Below are positions 1 through 13,900 of a stretch of 64,000 nucleotides of DNA, one piece after another; positions within the stretch are counted from its first letter, which is position 1; each line of letters starts with the position of its first letter. A program made the position numbers and the translations under genes. Source of the DNA: Nissolia schottii (taxonomy: Eukaryota; Streptophyta; Magnoliopsida; Fabales; Fabaceae). Location of the stretch: NCBI GenBank assembly GCA_003254905.1, contig QANU01046441.1:110665-174664 (forward strand), given 5' to 3'. Below the pieces are notes generated by a model. The model did no database searches. It worked only from the letters and a program-made list of their open reading frames with translations, and was not told the DNA's origin.

Positions 1-414
1 TCTAGTTTCCTGAACTTTCTTCTCTTCTACACTCTGTTGTTACAGTTCACCGATGCTTACTGCTGCTGTTGCAAGTTGCTGATATGCTGATGCAGTAACT
101 ATGGCTACATTTTATTTTTGTAGGTCCCATTACTTTACACCACTTCCAAAACTAATTCAATGATAGATGATAGAAGTGGAGGATAAAATGATTTCCTCCA
201 CAGTGGTTATAAAAATTTCTTCCAGAAAAAAGGAAATGGGGTATGGTCAACCTTCTTCCTCTTCTGAGTCCCTCTCCCTATTCTATCTGCGATGCTGCTT
301 CTCTTCATTCTGATTCCTGTTCTTATCTAATTACCCATGCATTAACAGTTTGCTACTAGACTGATGAAGATCGCTGGCTTGGAGTTCTACTAAGGCCAGT
401 GTCTCTTATTTCTA

Positions 415-3400
415 TTAATCAGTTTTCATTGTGGAATTGAGATCATACTCATTACACGTCGTCCCCGCGGGTCTCCAAATAATGCTTTCTAGTTTGGCAC
501 AAAGATTCTTGTAAAACTGCAGGAATACAAAAATTATGTTACTGTCAATTCATTAGCGCACACAAATACATATGCATGCTATACTGCTACAAGTACAACC
601 ATTACATTACAATGTGTGGGGATCAAAAGCAGTAATTGGGTTAGAGCGTGCATGCTTTGGAATATTAAGCTGCTGTTTTTTTTGGTTATTTGATTGAAAG
701 GAGGATGGAAGTAGAGCGAAGAGACCACCCGCATCACTGTCACTTGGAATTGCTGAGTCTGTGTTAGTCTGAGAGTCAGATTTGCCATCCAAACAACTAC
801 TTAGGGCATTTTTATCCCCGCTTCCCCTTATTCTTAAGAGTTTTATTGAAATGATTTCCTAATTATCCCCCCCCCCCCAAATCCTAATTCAACCATTTTG
901 ACATTTTCCAACTTCAAAGCATAATTTCAATCACATGATAGATTCTAATACCATCTTAGAATTGAGTGGGCATATCTCAACTCCAAAAGCTAACTCATGA
1001 GGGGAGGGGGTTGCCCAAGCTCTATCTTGGTCATATCTTTAAGCAATGTGAACCTTAATAATTCTTTCAAGATTTATTGCGGCATGTGAAGGAACGAGGG
1101 TAGATCTAGCTACAGGACTGGACATGCAAACAAAAATCAGTGGCTTTGAGGTAATAGACTGTGGCTGCTTACGCTGGAATAGTTTTAGAGGACATGTAAT
1201 TATCGAACAGAGTAATATAAAATGTGAAATTCTTTAATGCACTTGAAAGAAAAATTCAGTCGCATAATATTCCCCATAGTTACTCTAATCTTAGTCAGCA
1301 AAATCAAGTTAACCATAAATATTATATAGAATGACACAGAATATCATATAGCAACAACAATCCTGTTGCACACCAACCATTTCATGACATAGAATGTTAA
1401 GGAAAGGATGACATATAATATCAAAAAATTAAGAAAAAAGAATATATGGATCTTGCTCATCTCTATTCCTATCCTGTTGGACACTGACCATCTAACCGAA
1501 ACAACGAACGTTGGACACACACAAATGACTCAATTAAAATTGTGGTTAACCCAACCGAATTTCACACCATCTGCAATCTGTGTACCTAACATGTTGACAT
1601 TCACCAAATTGCTCTACCGAAGGGATTTTTTATTGTTGATGATGACTGGCCAAAGTCAGTCACTGCCTACCTGCTATTGAATTAACTTCAGTATTAAATG
1701 AATTACACACGGGAGGAAGCTGACTTACAGGGGAAAGAAAAGAAAATCATGTAATCATGAGGAATCATAAAAATTGTGGTGTACACAGCAATTTTTAAAT
1801 GAGTTCCCCAAGCCACTAGGAACGGTCTAGTGGTGGGAGGCTTGGGTCATATGCATAAGATTAAGGGTTCAAACCTCAATGTCACTGATGTACTAAAAAA
1901 AAATGAGTACCCCCTTCCCCCTTTCCAAATCTTAGAATAGTTAGATTGATAAAAAAATATCTCACTCGGCATGTTAGTATGTGGATGATCCTAGCACTTT
2001 CAGCCATTAAAATGCAGGAACAAGAAGATACTGGGCCTACCTTGTGATAGTCAAGAGTATCACCAGCTGCCTTTCGAACATCTACCATGAAAAGGGATGG
2101 TGCAACTTCAAACACCTTTTTGACAAAATACAAAGATGATTTCAATTACGGCTCATGCAGAAATAAGTTTTTCATATTGAAAATAGGAAATACAAGAAAT
2201 GCAAGAACAGGTTACCTCCAAGACCACTGCAAATTGTCCAACCTTATTTGCAATAACTCCTTCAAGCCTCATCTGTGTGAAAATTCTATTAAGGGACCAT
2301 CAGAAAAAGAAATTCAAGAAAGCCAGATATTGCTGTACATTGCCCTTCGAAATCAAGTTTTGAAAAAATCTCTACCTAGTCTAAGGAATAAACCACCCAA
2401 CAATCATCACTTCTGAATTATCAATCCTTATTTGGAGACAGACTACTAAAAGCCCAAAATGTTACTGGAAGTATAACTCTCATTTCAAATGTAGTAAAAT
2501 TACTACGGCATAACAGACTTATAATAATAGGGACTTCGATAATGGAATTGGTGGCATAGGTCACAGTACTAGTTCTGCTCCAAATTATGCGAAAATATCA
2601 TTGCTGGCAGGGACAAATCTACATACGGATGGGGGCACATGCTCCCACCAAAGTTTGAGATTTTTTTATGACCATATAGGCATATATATTTTTTTGCCCC
2701 CAATTGTTTTATTAAGTTTGACCCTATACTAAGATAAAAAATTAATTGAAAGAAATCAACCCACTTTTTTATTCTTTGCTTCACCAATTACACTAAGGTA
2801 AAAAAAAATAATTAAAAAAAAGTAATTGAAAGAAATCATCCCACTTTTTTATTCTTTTATCATTTTGGATTAATATGTATTTTGATGTATTAATCGAATT
2901 ATTTGTAGCTAGATTAATGTATTTTTTTATGCATAATATAATAATGTAGAACTTCTTGTTATGCTTATATGTTATCTTTGTTACCTAAAATCTTTGGATC
3001 TGTCACGGATGGCTGGAACATCACAATACCAGTTCATATCAGATTAAGCATCTTGGGCATAGCAAACCAATCAACATTTCTCATATGTGAAGTGAACATA
3101 GAGTGATACCTTGTAATTGCGAGAATGGACCTTAAGACCCATTGACTCCGCAGCAGCTTCAATATATGAAATTATAACTTTTGCAGGTTTACGGGAAACA
3201 AAACGAGTTTGCCGTTTCACATAATCCTAATAGGAAAGAAACAGAATATCATTTGGGGCAATGCAACAGACAACATTGAAAAACACAAAATCCATTGGAG
3301 ACACAAAAGGAAACCATAAGTTTGTAGGGAAAGATGAAATGGATACAATACCTGACGCCTGTCAAATAGCGGTGAAAGATTCAACCCTTGTGATAAGGTA

Positions 3401-6400
3401 ATCAACTCAAATGCATTCATTAACAAAGGACCTCCCTCTGTACTTCCTGACTGTTCAGCAACAAATTGGTCCTGTCAGACAGCAAAAATCGCCAGCGTCT
3501 CTCAGAATAGTGAATAGACGCATGCTACTGCTGGATAATTAGTGCAACACTTTAATTGCTCAAATGAAAAACAAGGGGCAATAACCAGGTAAGAATCTTA
3601 AATCTTATAGGTGTTGTCATTAATACATACTAGCCACGTGCCGTGTGCTCATGCATTTGATATATGCTTGAAGTTTTCAAAATCTTGTATACAAACTTTT
3701 TATTTACATAGAAAACAAAAAGAAATAAAAATCCTATAGATAGTTGATTTTCTCTCCAAGTCTTCACTCTTCAGTAACTGTAAATTTGACAAATAAATTA
3801 GCAAACGGAGATTCGATAACTGTCATAGTTATTAAGTGGAAAAAAAAAAGTGAGGTTTTACAAGTTTTAAAATTTTACATAATTTATCTGAATTAAAATA
3901 TGTGAGTGACCATAAGGAGTGTTCCCTTTGTAATAGTATAGATATCTTTTCCAAAAGAGCGAGCTATTTTATAGCAATATATTTGGCATAACTGGATCCA
4001 GATATGTATCATGTACATTATCCACTTGCATTTAATTTTAATTTAAGTACATCTTTCTATCCTCCATCAGCGATTTAAAACCCATTTCAGCAATGTATTT
4101 TGCCATTTTCCAGCTATCTGGCATCACTATCATATCCTTCATGAACAAATTTCCCTGACATATTCACATTGTCCAGACCTTCACATTTTAATTCACTACC
4201 ACATATTTGTATACACAAACTTTACTTGTAGAACACCTATTCATCAATAGATAAGTAAGAAGGACTAAAGTAGACATTTGAAAAAAAAAAAAAAAAAAAG
4301 GTCCCTTTGATAAAATTAAACAACAGTACAAAAAGCAACAGCATACCTCAATATCATCAAAAACCGCCTGAACATCATCCAAATTCACTTCCACATCTTC
4401 ATTAAGTTTGACCGGAACATAGTTTCTCCTGAACCATGCATCTTTTCTTATTTCACCAATTTTCATCCGCTGCACTTATATCAGAATTAATTTAAATAAT
4501 ATATGAAATTCCTAAGTATTTACCAGAAATCAAGTATCCTGATACAACTATGCTTGATTAGACAGGATATCATAGATAGAAACATATCATATATTATATA
4601 TATAAATGTATGTACACAAAAATGAAACCATTTCACTCTAAAAAAATAAATCATGCGTCCTTGTAGAAACATTAACACACCAGAAGACTAAAACTCGATG
4701 CTTATCTAAACTTTGACTATTTGCAATTTGTGTGTTCCCTGGATGCCTAAACAGGAAAAGGAGAAGGTAAAACGGAAAAAAATTATTAAATACAAAGAAA
4801 TGGAATTTGATTAAATAACTGTTCACATCACAACACAAGTAGTAGTAGGAGAACAGAGACTTCAGTAATAATAACAAAAATGTGTCAAGGCAATCAATGT
4901 GAAATGCAGCTCATATATACCATAACGTAGTTTGTAATAGAGAGAATCTATTATAATTCAAGTTGAAAATAAATAAATCAATGTACTCACTGTTTTAGGA
5001 TTAGGATTCAGAATTTTATGTATCAATGTCTTTGCCCCAGCAGAAAACCAGGATGGGCAAACAAACTCTGCAGCATTGATCTACAACAACAACAAAAGTC
5101 AATAGCTGGTTATTAATCTATAGCACTAAATGAGCCTGAAATAAACATGCATGCCAATCAGAAAAGGCTCCTCATGATATCTGAGAGAAACAAGACGGTC
5201 AATAGAGTTTTCACCGAACGAAGCTTTATTAGATCAAAAGCATTATCCTAGGTAGAATGCATTGTTATCTTTCATATAGTACAGTACAGCATGTAAACCA
5301 TTACTAAAGTAAGGATGGCACATCGAAGAAACACTAAGGTTACTGAAGCTCTATTTTCCCCTTCAATTTTGGCAATTTTACTGTCACCAAGGAATTTTGT
5401 TTTGGCTTACCAATTTTTTACATTATGTACCCCAGTTATTAATTTTAGTATTTTATTATTCAGGATACGGTTATTAAATTTATTTAATAGACGAGTGTCG
5501 TTATCCTTATTTTTCATTACTTTTAGACAGATTTTTCTAGTATTAGGCTTGGGATTAGTTTAGCAGTGAAAATTGAAGATGTAAATGAAGCTCTTATTAA
5601 AAAATGGTTACTGGTAGTATGTATAAATGGATTAATTACAACATAGGATTTTCTTCCACTGGTTTTCATTTCTATTACATTAAGTACTTACATTTTGCCT
5701 TGTCTTTCTAGCTCTTTTAAGTCTCTACTACAAGATTGAAAGGGACAATGAAATGCAGAATACCCTTCTGTACAGTGTTGGAAGGTCGGCCTCCTCAAAA
5801 GGAAGATATCCGGCCATCAGAACATAGAGGATGACTCCACATGACCAAACATCAGCAGCTGCACCATCATAACCTTGACTGCCTAGCACCTGCAGGAGAT
5901 CATTTAACTAAGAAATGTGAGCACATAAAGATAAGAACGATGAGTCTATACCATTGCAATTGAGAAAGAATCAAATTTATATGGAGTCATAATTAAACCA
6001 CTTAGAAGAAACATGCAACTTGTCACACTGCTGCCTAAAGTAATACTTAAAGGAAACATGCAAGTTTTCAGAAAAATTGCTACCTAAAGTGATAATATTG
6101 CCTGATGCTTAGAAGTTGAAAATATCAATGTCATGGAATGAGAAAATACAGTAGTTATCATTTGAACAAATGTATAAATAATGAACCGAGCCAGAGATGA
6201 CTCTCATCCCAATGTAAAGGCTTTACTGATAACAACCATGATTTGCCCATAACATAACAAAATTAGATATGGATGATTATGCCAAATCATTAAATGAGCC
6301 AAATAGCCATAACCCAAAGGAAACGGAGAAAAATATCAAGGTAATACATAAGAATGGCATCAAAACTGTACAATCAACTTTACCTCGGGGGCAACATAAT

Positions 6401-8302
6401 TTGGGGTCCCACATGTGGTGTGAAGAAGGTCAACACCCTATAAGAGAGAAAGAGAGAGAGAGATGGAAGACGTTAGTTTTGCTATCTCCAAAAACATTAT
6501 CCAAAGATAAAGCAACAATTAAGATTGCAGTAGGATAAAACGAGTATATTGTTGATTATTTGAAAACAATCTGTTATGTCATCTCATTTGATAAGTAGAG
6601 TACATTCTTACCTGCTTAGTCAATGCACTCAATCCAAAGTCAGAAACCTTCAAATTTCCAAAAGCATCAAGAAGAAGGTTTTCAGGCTATAAATGGAAGG
6701 AAACAACTTGATCAAGATAAAAACATAATCTGGTTAACAGAGGTTACAGCAAGGACAAAATTCACTCCATATATAACATATTGTCTTTCACCTTCAAGTC
6801 TCTATGGTACACACCCTTCCTGTGACAATGAGCAACAGCATCTATAAGTTGCTGAAAGTAGCGCCTAGATTCATTTTCAGAGAGCTTTCCCTGCTGAACC
6901 TACACATCCAGAAAGAGCATAATTGTAAGCATAAATAATGAACAAAAATCTAGTATATGCACACAACACCTAGTAAATCATTAAACTTAGCATGATAGCG
7001 TCTCATCAATGCTTACTAATTTAAAAGAACTTGGGAATTATCAAGTTTAGAAGAATTAATCTCTAACATAATCCATGACATAAAAACACAAAAGTTCTTA
7101 CAATTTTATCATATAATTCCCCTCCCATTACAAACTCGAGAATTATGTAGATCCTGGTCTGGCTGGCCAACACCTAGATATATATGTAAAACGTGTGAGA
7201 AATATAATAAGGAGATAAAGACATATAATGAAATTCCTGAAGTATTAGGATATCTATACATACCTCATGCAACCTAACTATATTTGGATGCCTGACAATC
7301 TTCATAATGGATATCTCTCTTTTAATCTGTCAGACAATTCAAGTTAGAGAAGCTAGCAGCATACAGGTGGAAAGAATTAAAATAAGCATTCAGTATAACA
7401 GACTACATCACTATTCTGCCATGTGCCAAAAATAACCACTCACGCACGCAGATATAGAAGTAAGCCATTGGCTGCAGATGAAACATAAGATCCACTAAAG
7501 GGCAATGCAATAGCGAGATTACTTTTCTGGTTTGACTGGAGGGGAAGAGATATGACAACATTTAACACTAGATTGCGCTACAGAACAAGTTTTAGTACTA
7601 GCTTTTAGCTCCACCAATAGTAACAAGTAGCAACCATGCAGCAAAGGTGTCTGTTGATTTGTGACTTACTACAAGTATTGGCATTCTAGAGTATGTACTC
7701 TCAAGATAGCTTAGCAATTAGCATAGACCGCAGGCATCCTAAACTACTTATTGAATCTCAACAGTCAGCGTTTTCATGTTCTCCAGCTCAAGACCAGTGG
7801 TTTTTCCTATCTTGGCTGATATGACATACATAAACTCTCATCATTTAGCTTCACTTATCAGCTATATATCGGTTATCGAACAAACTATTAATTCATGTTT
7901 GATTAGGTGATTGGAACGGGAACGAGCATACCTACAATTATAGAAATCATGCCATCCAATTAATATTTTCTAGAGTTTAATTGCTATGTACCGACAGCAT
8001 AAAGTTCTTTTACACAGTCACTGCAAAGCAATTAAACTCTATTTTCCTTTCTTTATTGGATAGAAGAGAATTAAAAGAGGAACATGAAGGAAAAGCGTGA
8101 ACTCTATGCTTATCATTTCAAAGTGGGAGCTGCTGACCTGTTCAACCATCCTGTGCTTGAGAATGGTGCTCTTAGCCATGACTTTAACAGCAACGCTCTC
8201 CTCTGTCTCAGTGTTCTTGGCGAATTTGACCTTGGCGAAGGTACCTTCCCCAATCGTTCGACCAACCTCATACTTCCCAACCTTTATCCTCACCTTCTTC
8301 AT
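415..8302 (-). CDS. CIPK24: CBL-interacting protein kinase, SOS2/CIPK24 type
   Basis: Ser/Thr kinase (SnRK3/CIPK family). In the known SOS pathway it is recruited by CBL4/SOS3-type Ca2+ sensors and activates the SOS1 Na+/H+ antiporter. I spliced 14 exons by hand (5' to 3'): 8138-8302, 7264-7326, 7102-7173, 6792-6899, 6612-6686, 6384-6437, 5764-5889, 4991-5080, 4347-4469, 3352-3471, 3110-3226, 2216-2272, 2041-2115, 415-516. All junctions are GT-AG and together give 1347 nt, 448 residues plus stop (Arabidopsis SOS2 is about 446). Visible: glycine loop [13 protein letters not shown] lysine K40, HRD at 132-134, DFG at 152-154, activation-loop T168, APE at 177-179, NAF core at 311-313 followed by [10 protein letters not shown], and the RFVS phosphatase-binding block. 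The ATG at 8302 is chosen because homology begins at once with [16 protein letters not shown]2 is favoured over CIPK8 by [12 protein letters not shown] and [14 protein letters not shown]. Paralogue identity within the species is not settled. Confidence 0.95.
517..2040 (-). other. Last intron (13) of the SOS2-like gene
   Basis: This 1524-bp intron lies between the exon ending ...LDYHK and the last exon, which starts [14 protein letters not shown]. It holds a C12 homopolymer at 867-878, an open minus-strand frame at 607-858 (rejected as a gene), and a SINE-like insert near 1815-1903. The low-complexity and SINE content explains why this intron is the longest of the gene. Confidence 0.85.
1815..1903 (+). 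mobile_element. tRNA-derived SINE-like head inside a SOS2 intron
   Basis: A pol III A-box-like stretch (GTCTAGTGGTGG, 1825-1836) and a B-box-like stretch (GGGTTCAAACCTC, 1865-1877) are about 30-40 bp apart, followed by a short A run near 1895-1901. This is the layout of a tRNA-derived SINE, not of a tRNA gene: no acceptor stem or cloverleaf can be drawn. Boundaries are approximate and no target-site duplication was established. Confidence 0.45.
2608..3008. mobile_element. hAT-like MITE in SOS2 intron 11
   Basis: A 401-bp AT-rich insert begins CAGGGACAAATC and ends GGATCTGTCACGG, so the ends are imperfect inverted repeats. It is flanked by near-identical 8-bp repeats ATTGCTGG (2600-2607) and ATGGCTGG (3009-3016), the target-site size of hAT elements. 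It holds no ORF of note and sits between exons 11 and 12 without touching splice sites. Confidence 0.55.
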
Positions 8303-8645
8303 GCTTCTCCAACGATCATTTGCAGTTCCTCTTTTACAATTTTCCCAAGTTTGAGCTCCGTTCAGCTCCTGAAGACGAACGCAGGGGAACAAAAAAAATC
8401 TAACGATCAGGTAGCCGCTACCGGTTAACAAGTAAGATTCGTGGATTTTGATTTGAAGTTGGATCCTCCAACAAGAATAATCTACGAGCGAGAGGAAACG
8501 AAGGGAACAATAATCGGAAGCAATTGAAGTGAGAATAGAAGAGGAATGTTCTGGAAAAATCGAGAGGAGAGGGAAAGAGAGAGCAAGTTCAGGATGTACC
8601 TGAGCGAAATTAGAAGCGAAGCTCCAACAGTCGAGAAGAGTCACG
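8303..8645 (-). promoter_or_regulatory. 5' leader region of the SOS2-like gene
   Basis: On the minus strand this stretch precedes the ATG at 8302. It is more balanced in base composition than the AT-rich DNA beyond 8650 and purine/pyrimidine skewed, as plant leaders often are. The frame is open upstream of the ATG, but the upstream residues do not resemble any kinase N-terminus, so I read it as untranslated. A leader intron is possible. No convincing TATA box was fixed. Confidence 0.4.
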
Positions 8646-9743
8646 GTATTCGAACAATTAAACAGGGTTTTGGTCGTGTAAGCGTAAATAATTTGGATTA
8701 TTTAAAATTTGATTTTTTTAATTTTTAAAATTATAAGTTTTAAGTTAAGTTAGTTTTTTAAGTTTATTATTGTTTATATTTTTGTTGATTTATTATATTA
8801 AATAGAATTGTAGCAAAAATCAGACCTACAAATGAGATTATGATATTGTTTTAAAGATTAAAGCAACCTGTACTTACATTTTATGAAGTAAAATGAACAT
8901 TTACCCATTAAATAGTGTTCACGCCTAATAACCACATTGTTTTGACCATGAGAGAAAAAAGAAATTAGCATGGTGTTTTTTAGTGAATCTTCTCAAACAA
9001 ACTCTTTTAGCGTGTTTAAATTTTCGTTTAAAAATAATAAATTTTCATTTCTTGATTTTAGGTGTGTTATAGCCTTATAGGTTAAAAAAAAATCAAAATT
9101 TCCATCCATTTCTCCTCCACTAATTTCTTTCCATTTATTTTCTCTTAAACCAAACAAAGAGTCCAAAACTCAAAGCCAAAACATATCTCTACCTTACAAT
9201 ACTTGATCGACTCGACTCTAAGAGAAAGATACAACAATAGTCCCTCTTAGGATCCCTGTCAACCCAACAGGGACAAGGGATGGGGGTCAAGCGTTGGAGG
9301 AAGGACAAGCTCGTGGCTCAAGGTGGTTGAGTCCCTCTTAACCGGGATTCTATTGTACTAATAAAAACATGACAAATGTCATGCACAAATATTTTTTATC
9401 TTAAAAAATTAATTTTACTCTTTTTTATATTATTTCATACATAGTAAATGTCACTCTAATATTTTTTATACATCTTATTTTATTTTTTATTTTTTTTCAT
9501 ACACAATTTTGTTTTTCATCTTTTAATTTAATAAAAATATATTTTAAATAAAAAATAATATTTCTTCCATTTTTTTAAACATGAATGTTTAATACAATAT
9601 ATTTTAATAAAGTATTTCATAAAAATTAAATGATTTGTCTATTTTTTTTTATTTTTTAAATAATGTAAAATCGTAATAGGGACAAAAGTTTGTCTCTCCC
9701 ATTGGAGAGAAAATATATTCATTTAGTCTCTCATCTATTTTTT

Positions 9744-10126
9744 AGGGTAAATATGTTTTTAGTCCTTGAAAAATTATAAAATTTATGTTTTAACTCTGAA
9801 AAAAATTTGTTAAAAAATAATCCCTACCAATTTTTTTTGTAGTATTTAGTCTTTGTCATCAAGTCGAGTCGTTAATTGCTTAACTGTTAACTGACAGTTA
9901 ACTTAGTCACTTGGCAAGTCACATACTCACACAAAATTGATGCGTGACATTGCACGTGACTTGTCACGTGACTAAATTAACTGTGACACTATCAGTTAAC
10001 GATTCAACTTAACGATAGGACTAAATCCTACCAAAATAATTTGTGAGAGACTATTTCCTAACAAAAAACTTTTCAAGAGTAAAACACAATTTATAATTTT
10101 TAAGGGATTAAAAATATATTTAACCT
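9744..10126. mobile_element. Fold-back MITE with long terminal inverted repeats
   Basis: The left end AGGGTAAATATGTTTTTAG and the reverse complement of the right end, AGGTTAAATATATTTTTAA, match, and the similarity continues inward for more than 100 bp on each side (around GTTAACTG and CACGTGAC), so the 383-bp element is nearly one large hairpin. Both flanks carry the 8-bp repeat TATTTTTT (9736-9743 and 10127-10134), a probable target-site duplication. The long TIRs and duplication size suggest a Mutator-like foldback MITE. No coding capacity. Confidence 0.75.
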
Positions 10127-10267
10127 TATTTTTTATAATAAAAAATGATGTGAATGTAGATTTAAATGTGGTGGGCCTCCAATAGTGGTCAAAATTGGTC
10201 TCTCCATTATATATACTCTAACAATCTCTATATCTATAAAAGACAAGGACGGAAAGATAACCAGTAG

Positions 10268-10940
10268 AGGTGTACAAAACGTGGTCCAGCTCGCTAACCT
10301 GGACCGACCCAAAGCATTCGAATTGGGTCTATTCGTGTGTAGGGTCGGGTTTGAGTCTTTAAAATTGGTCTGGTCAAAATATAGGGTCATGTTCGGGTAA
10401 AGAAAAACTTAGCCCAACCCGGCACATGTACATTTTATGGTGCAACATTTTTTATTTTGGTGTGTAGAAAATAAAAATCTAGCACATGAAGTGTGTATAA
10501 TTTTCTTAGTTTATGCATATTAATTAATGCACTCATTAATTTTTTGTTTTTTTTTTGTTGTACACTAAAACTATGAAAGTTTCAATTGGAATGCTAAGAT
10601 TAGAAATTTTATGTCATTTTGTTGTTGTGTTTGAAATTAATAAGTGTTTAATTAGGAACTGTGATGCTTATTCAAATAGAAAGCAAAATTAGAAATGAAA
10701 TAGTTGGTTTGCAATTTTTTTAACTTTATTTTTTAATAGATGCCATTTTTTATTTTTTGTTTTAAGATTGCATTGGCCCGTTTTGGGCATAGTCCGAACT
10801 AGAGTTTTAACTCGGCTCAAAGATGATTGGGTCTATTTAGGTAGAGTCGAGTTTAGGGTCTTTAAGATTGGCTCAGTCCAAATATAGGGTTAGGTTTGAA
10901 TAAAGACAAACCGATTCAACCCGGTCCATGTACACCTTGA
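10268..10940. mobile_element. Non-autonomous DNA element with 11-bp target duplication
   Basis: The element starts AGGTGTACA and ends TGTACACCTTGA. It is flanked by identical 11-bp repeats ATAACCAGTAG (10257-10267 and 10941-10951). Inside, a block of about 110 bp (around 10325-10440, GGGTCGGGTTTGAGTC...) recurs as a diverged direct copy at about 10828-10935. No ORF with homology was recognised. The 9-11-bp duplication suggests a Mutator-like family. Confidence 0.65.
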
Positions 10941-13900
10941 ATAACCAGTAGTGCTCCCATTATGTAATTTGTGTACTGATCATCATAATATAAAAATATA
11001 TTTTAAATTGGCCTTTTTTTATTATTAAAAATTGACCTCTTTTTTAAATAAACACAAAGTTTATGTGGGGTCGATACACGTCATCCCACAGTGGTTAGAA
11101 CATATATTTAAGTTTTTATAATATCAAGGAAAATTCCGTCGCAACCTTTTTCCTATTTGTTGTTTAATTGAAAATTTGTCATCATTTTCGTCAATTATTT
11201 TTGTATTACTGACAAATAAATTCATCAAAAACTTAAATGGTAAAAATTTGTGAACCAAGATATTCCTTTTAGTTTTAATCGAATGGAATTAAACACTATA
11301 CATATTAAGAAAAAATATTTTAATAAATGCGTAAAATAATATGAGTTGACAAAATTATTCTTATATAAAAAATAATTTTTTATTTTAAAAATAATTATTT
11401 TTTTACATTTACTATACTAATAAATACTTCACCACAGTTAAAGATATGAAGAAAAAAAAATAATTACACATAAATAGATAATTCAAAATCCTAAAAAATA
11501 TAAAATGAATAGTTAAAATGAAACAAAATGAGTAATAATTAAATCATAAACAAAATAATTAGTGATCACTCTTTAAAGAAATAGCAAGGGGTTTTGTATT
11601 TCTCTCAAATTGCGAATGAAAAATAAGGGAATAATACGTTGGGATAGGATAGACTATTTCACTCTTTTTGAATTTTATTTCATATATTTTTTATGAAGTT
11701 TAATTATTATATACTAATATTGTAAAACTTTGTTATAATATCATTAAATTAAATTTTATCACATAAATAAAGATAATTAATTTTTTTCTCACTACTTAAA
11801 AGTCATATCTTATGTGATTTTTGTTGGAATCTTAAATTTTTCTATTTCATTTAAAAAAAAAATCACTAGAAACGCGAGGGACACAAATCAAGTAGCATAG
11901 CCAAATTTGACGACCATTGCTTAAAAAAAACACCTAGAGACAACATTTGACTAAGCAAATAGGTCCTAGCTGCCAAAAGATAAGCATAATTGTTTGAAGG
12001 AATTCTTGCATGGGAAGTATTCCACCCTACTTTTTAAACACGTAGTTCAACAATATTTGAGCTTACCATATTGATTTTCTAATAATAGAATTCCCTTCCA
12101 CAAATAGTTTTGTAAGAAAATTATACAATGACAAATGTCTTGGTTTAAACGTTAGAATTAGTTCAAATAGAAATTAGATACAGTCATGTCCGAAAAAATT
12201 ATTTTAAAAAATGAAACAAACAAGTAAACAGTAAAATGACAAAAAATGGTTCACAATCACAACCGCCTGGACATTGTTAATAGTATTGCAGTATTGATTG
12301 GTGATAGTATTTTAATAAATTAGAAACAAAAAAGAAAACTATTCAATATTTCTGCTGGCAGTTTAGCCATTTGATAGGTACTAGATACCACGTGGCAAAA
12401 ATATGACCACACATCTTTGGATGATGTTCAATCGTTATTATTTTCAAGTTTAAAAAATAAGGTTTGGCAATTGTCATACCCCACCTATTCTATATTTATG
12501 ATGATGCTTTATGAAATTCAGCCGCTTTTGTTTTTTCTGAAGGAAAAAAAAAAGTCAAAAGAATTACCATCACCACGCAATTTAAAAATAATGAAACCGC
12601 TGACATATTAATTAATTTTGATTGTTTGCATAAAAAATTATTGCAAAACAAAATGAAATAAAATAAAATGAAACGATAAAAAAATAATTTATTAGATATC
12701 AAATTAAATAATCATAAAATTATAAATATATATATAAAAAAAATAAAGATTCAAATTTAAAAAATTTCAATGTAATTTTATTTATTTTTCAATTTAATTT
12801 TTTCTTTAGTTTTTAAGTCACATTACCAAAAATATTCCTTACTTTACAAACAAGTCACTTATATGGTCCTTAGCCAGCTTTTCATCACGAAGTCAATGAA
12901 ATATGATCATGTAATACGCGGTGTCACATCCAGGTTTGTCCATATTAATATTGTTTGTACTATCTTAACATTTTTCGTTAGTTAAATAATGGGGAAAAAC
13001 CTAAGGCTATATTGGCATGTAATCCGAGAATGGGCTAAAGGGGGAGCTAATGAACGAAAAGAAATGATATTCCTTCTTGTTTGGAGATCATTAATAAAAA
13101 AATTATTAAAATTAATTTAATGATAAAAAGTTTAGGTAGTATGTACGAAGTTTTAAGTTCAAATTTTCTTAAATATAATTTTTAAAGTAAGAAAAATCAT
13201 TAATAAAAAATAAAATAGAAGTTCATTAATCTTATTTATAAATTATATTATAAATGAACAAAATAAATTATTTATATTATTAAGACATTGTAATTCTAAG
13301 CTTCATTATTTCCCCTTAATTTCACCTCAATTTTGAGGAGAATAAATAATGTGTTTTTGAGGGAGAAAGAGGGATAACTATTACTCCCGAGTTCCTTCTT
13401 CTTCTTATCCGTCAATTAAACTTCTAAATAAAGAAATAAGTTCCTGTTAGTCATCTTATCCGTTAATCATCTCCCTTTCCATTCCCCTATTACCTGTTAT
13501 TCATACAAAACATACTATAAGGGCAACATTTATAAAGAAAGTTCTTCCCCTAGTTGACTTGGACTTGGGTTTGTCATCCCTAGGCTGTCAAGTCATGGGG
13601 CAGTGTACCATAATTATTGTTAAACTTCCTCAATTTAACTCTTATTCTTTTAAAATGGGTGATGGATAGATTCTTGTTATCCTTTTACTTATTCATTCAT
13701 TTCCTAATACGTGCCCCTCAGCAAGTGAAACCCTCTTAAGCCTACTGGATTTACCCATCAGATAGTGAGCCCCCATATCTCCCTCCTCCAAACCATACAA
13801 CCCCATGATTCTCCTAGCTGGTGGTGGTGTGTTAGAGAGTGTGCCTTCCTTTACCATTGTCCCTCAAGTCCAACACCTATCTCATCATTTGGTCTTGATG

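Noticed and set aside
607..858. Open minus-strand frame with plausible residues (GDKNALSSC..., [13 protein letters not shown])
   Set aside because: It lies inside the last SOS2 intron, the true last exon (415-516) was found beyond it, and it resembles no known C-terminus.
880..940. Minus-strand KLENV-like string considered as the last SOS2 exon
   Set aside because: No acceptor site and no further match; the exon at 415-516 ([14 protein letters not shown]) fits fully.
1825..1877. tRNA gene
   Set aside because: A- and B-box-like pieces are present but no acceptor, D or anticodon stems can be paired; it is a SINE head.
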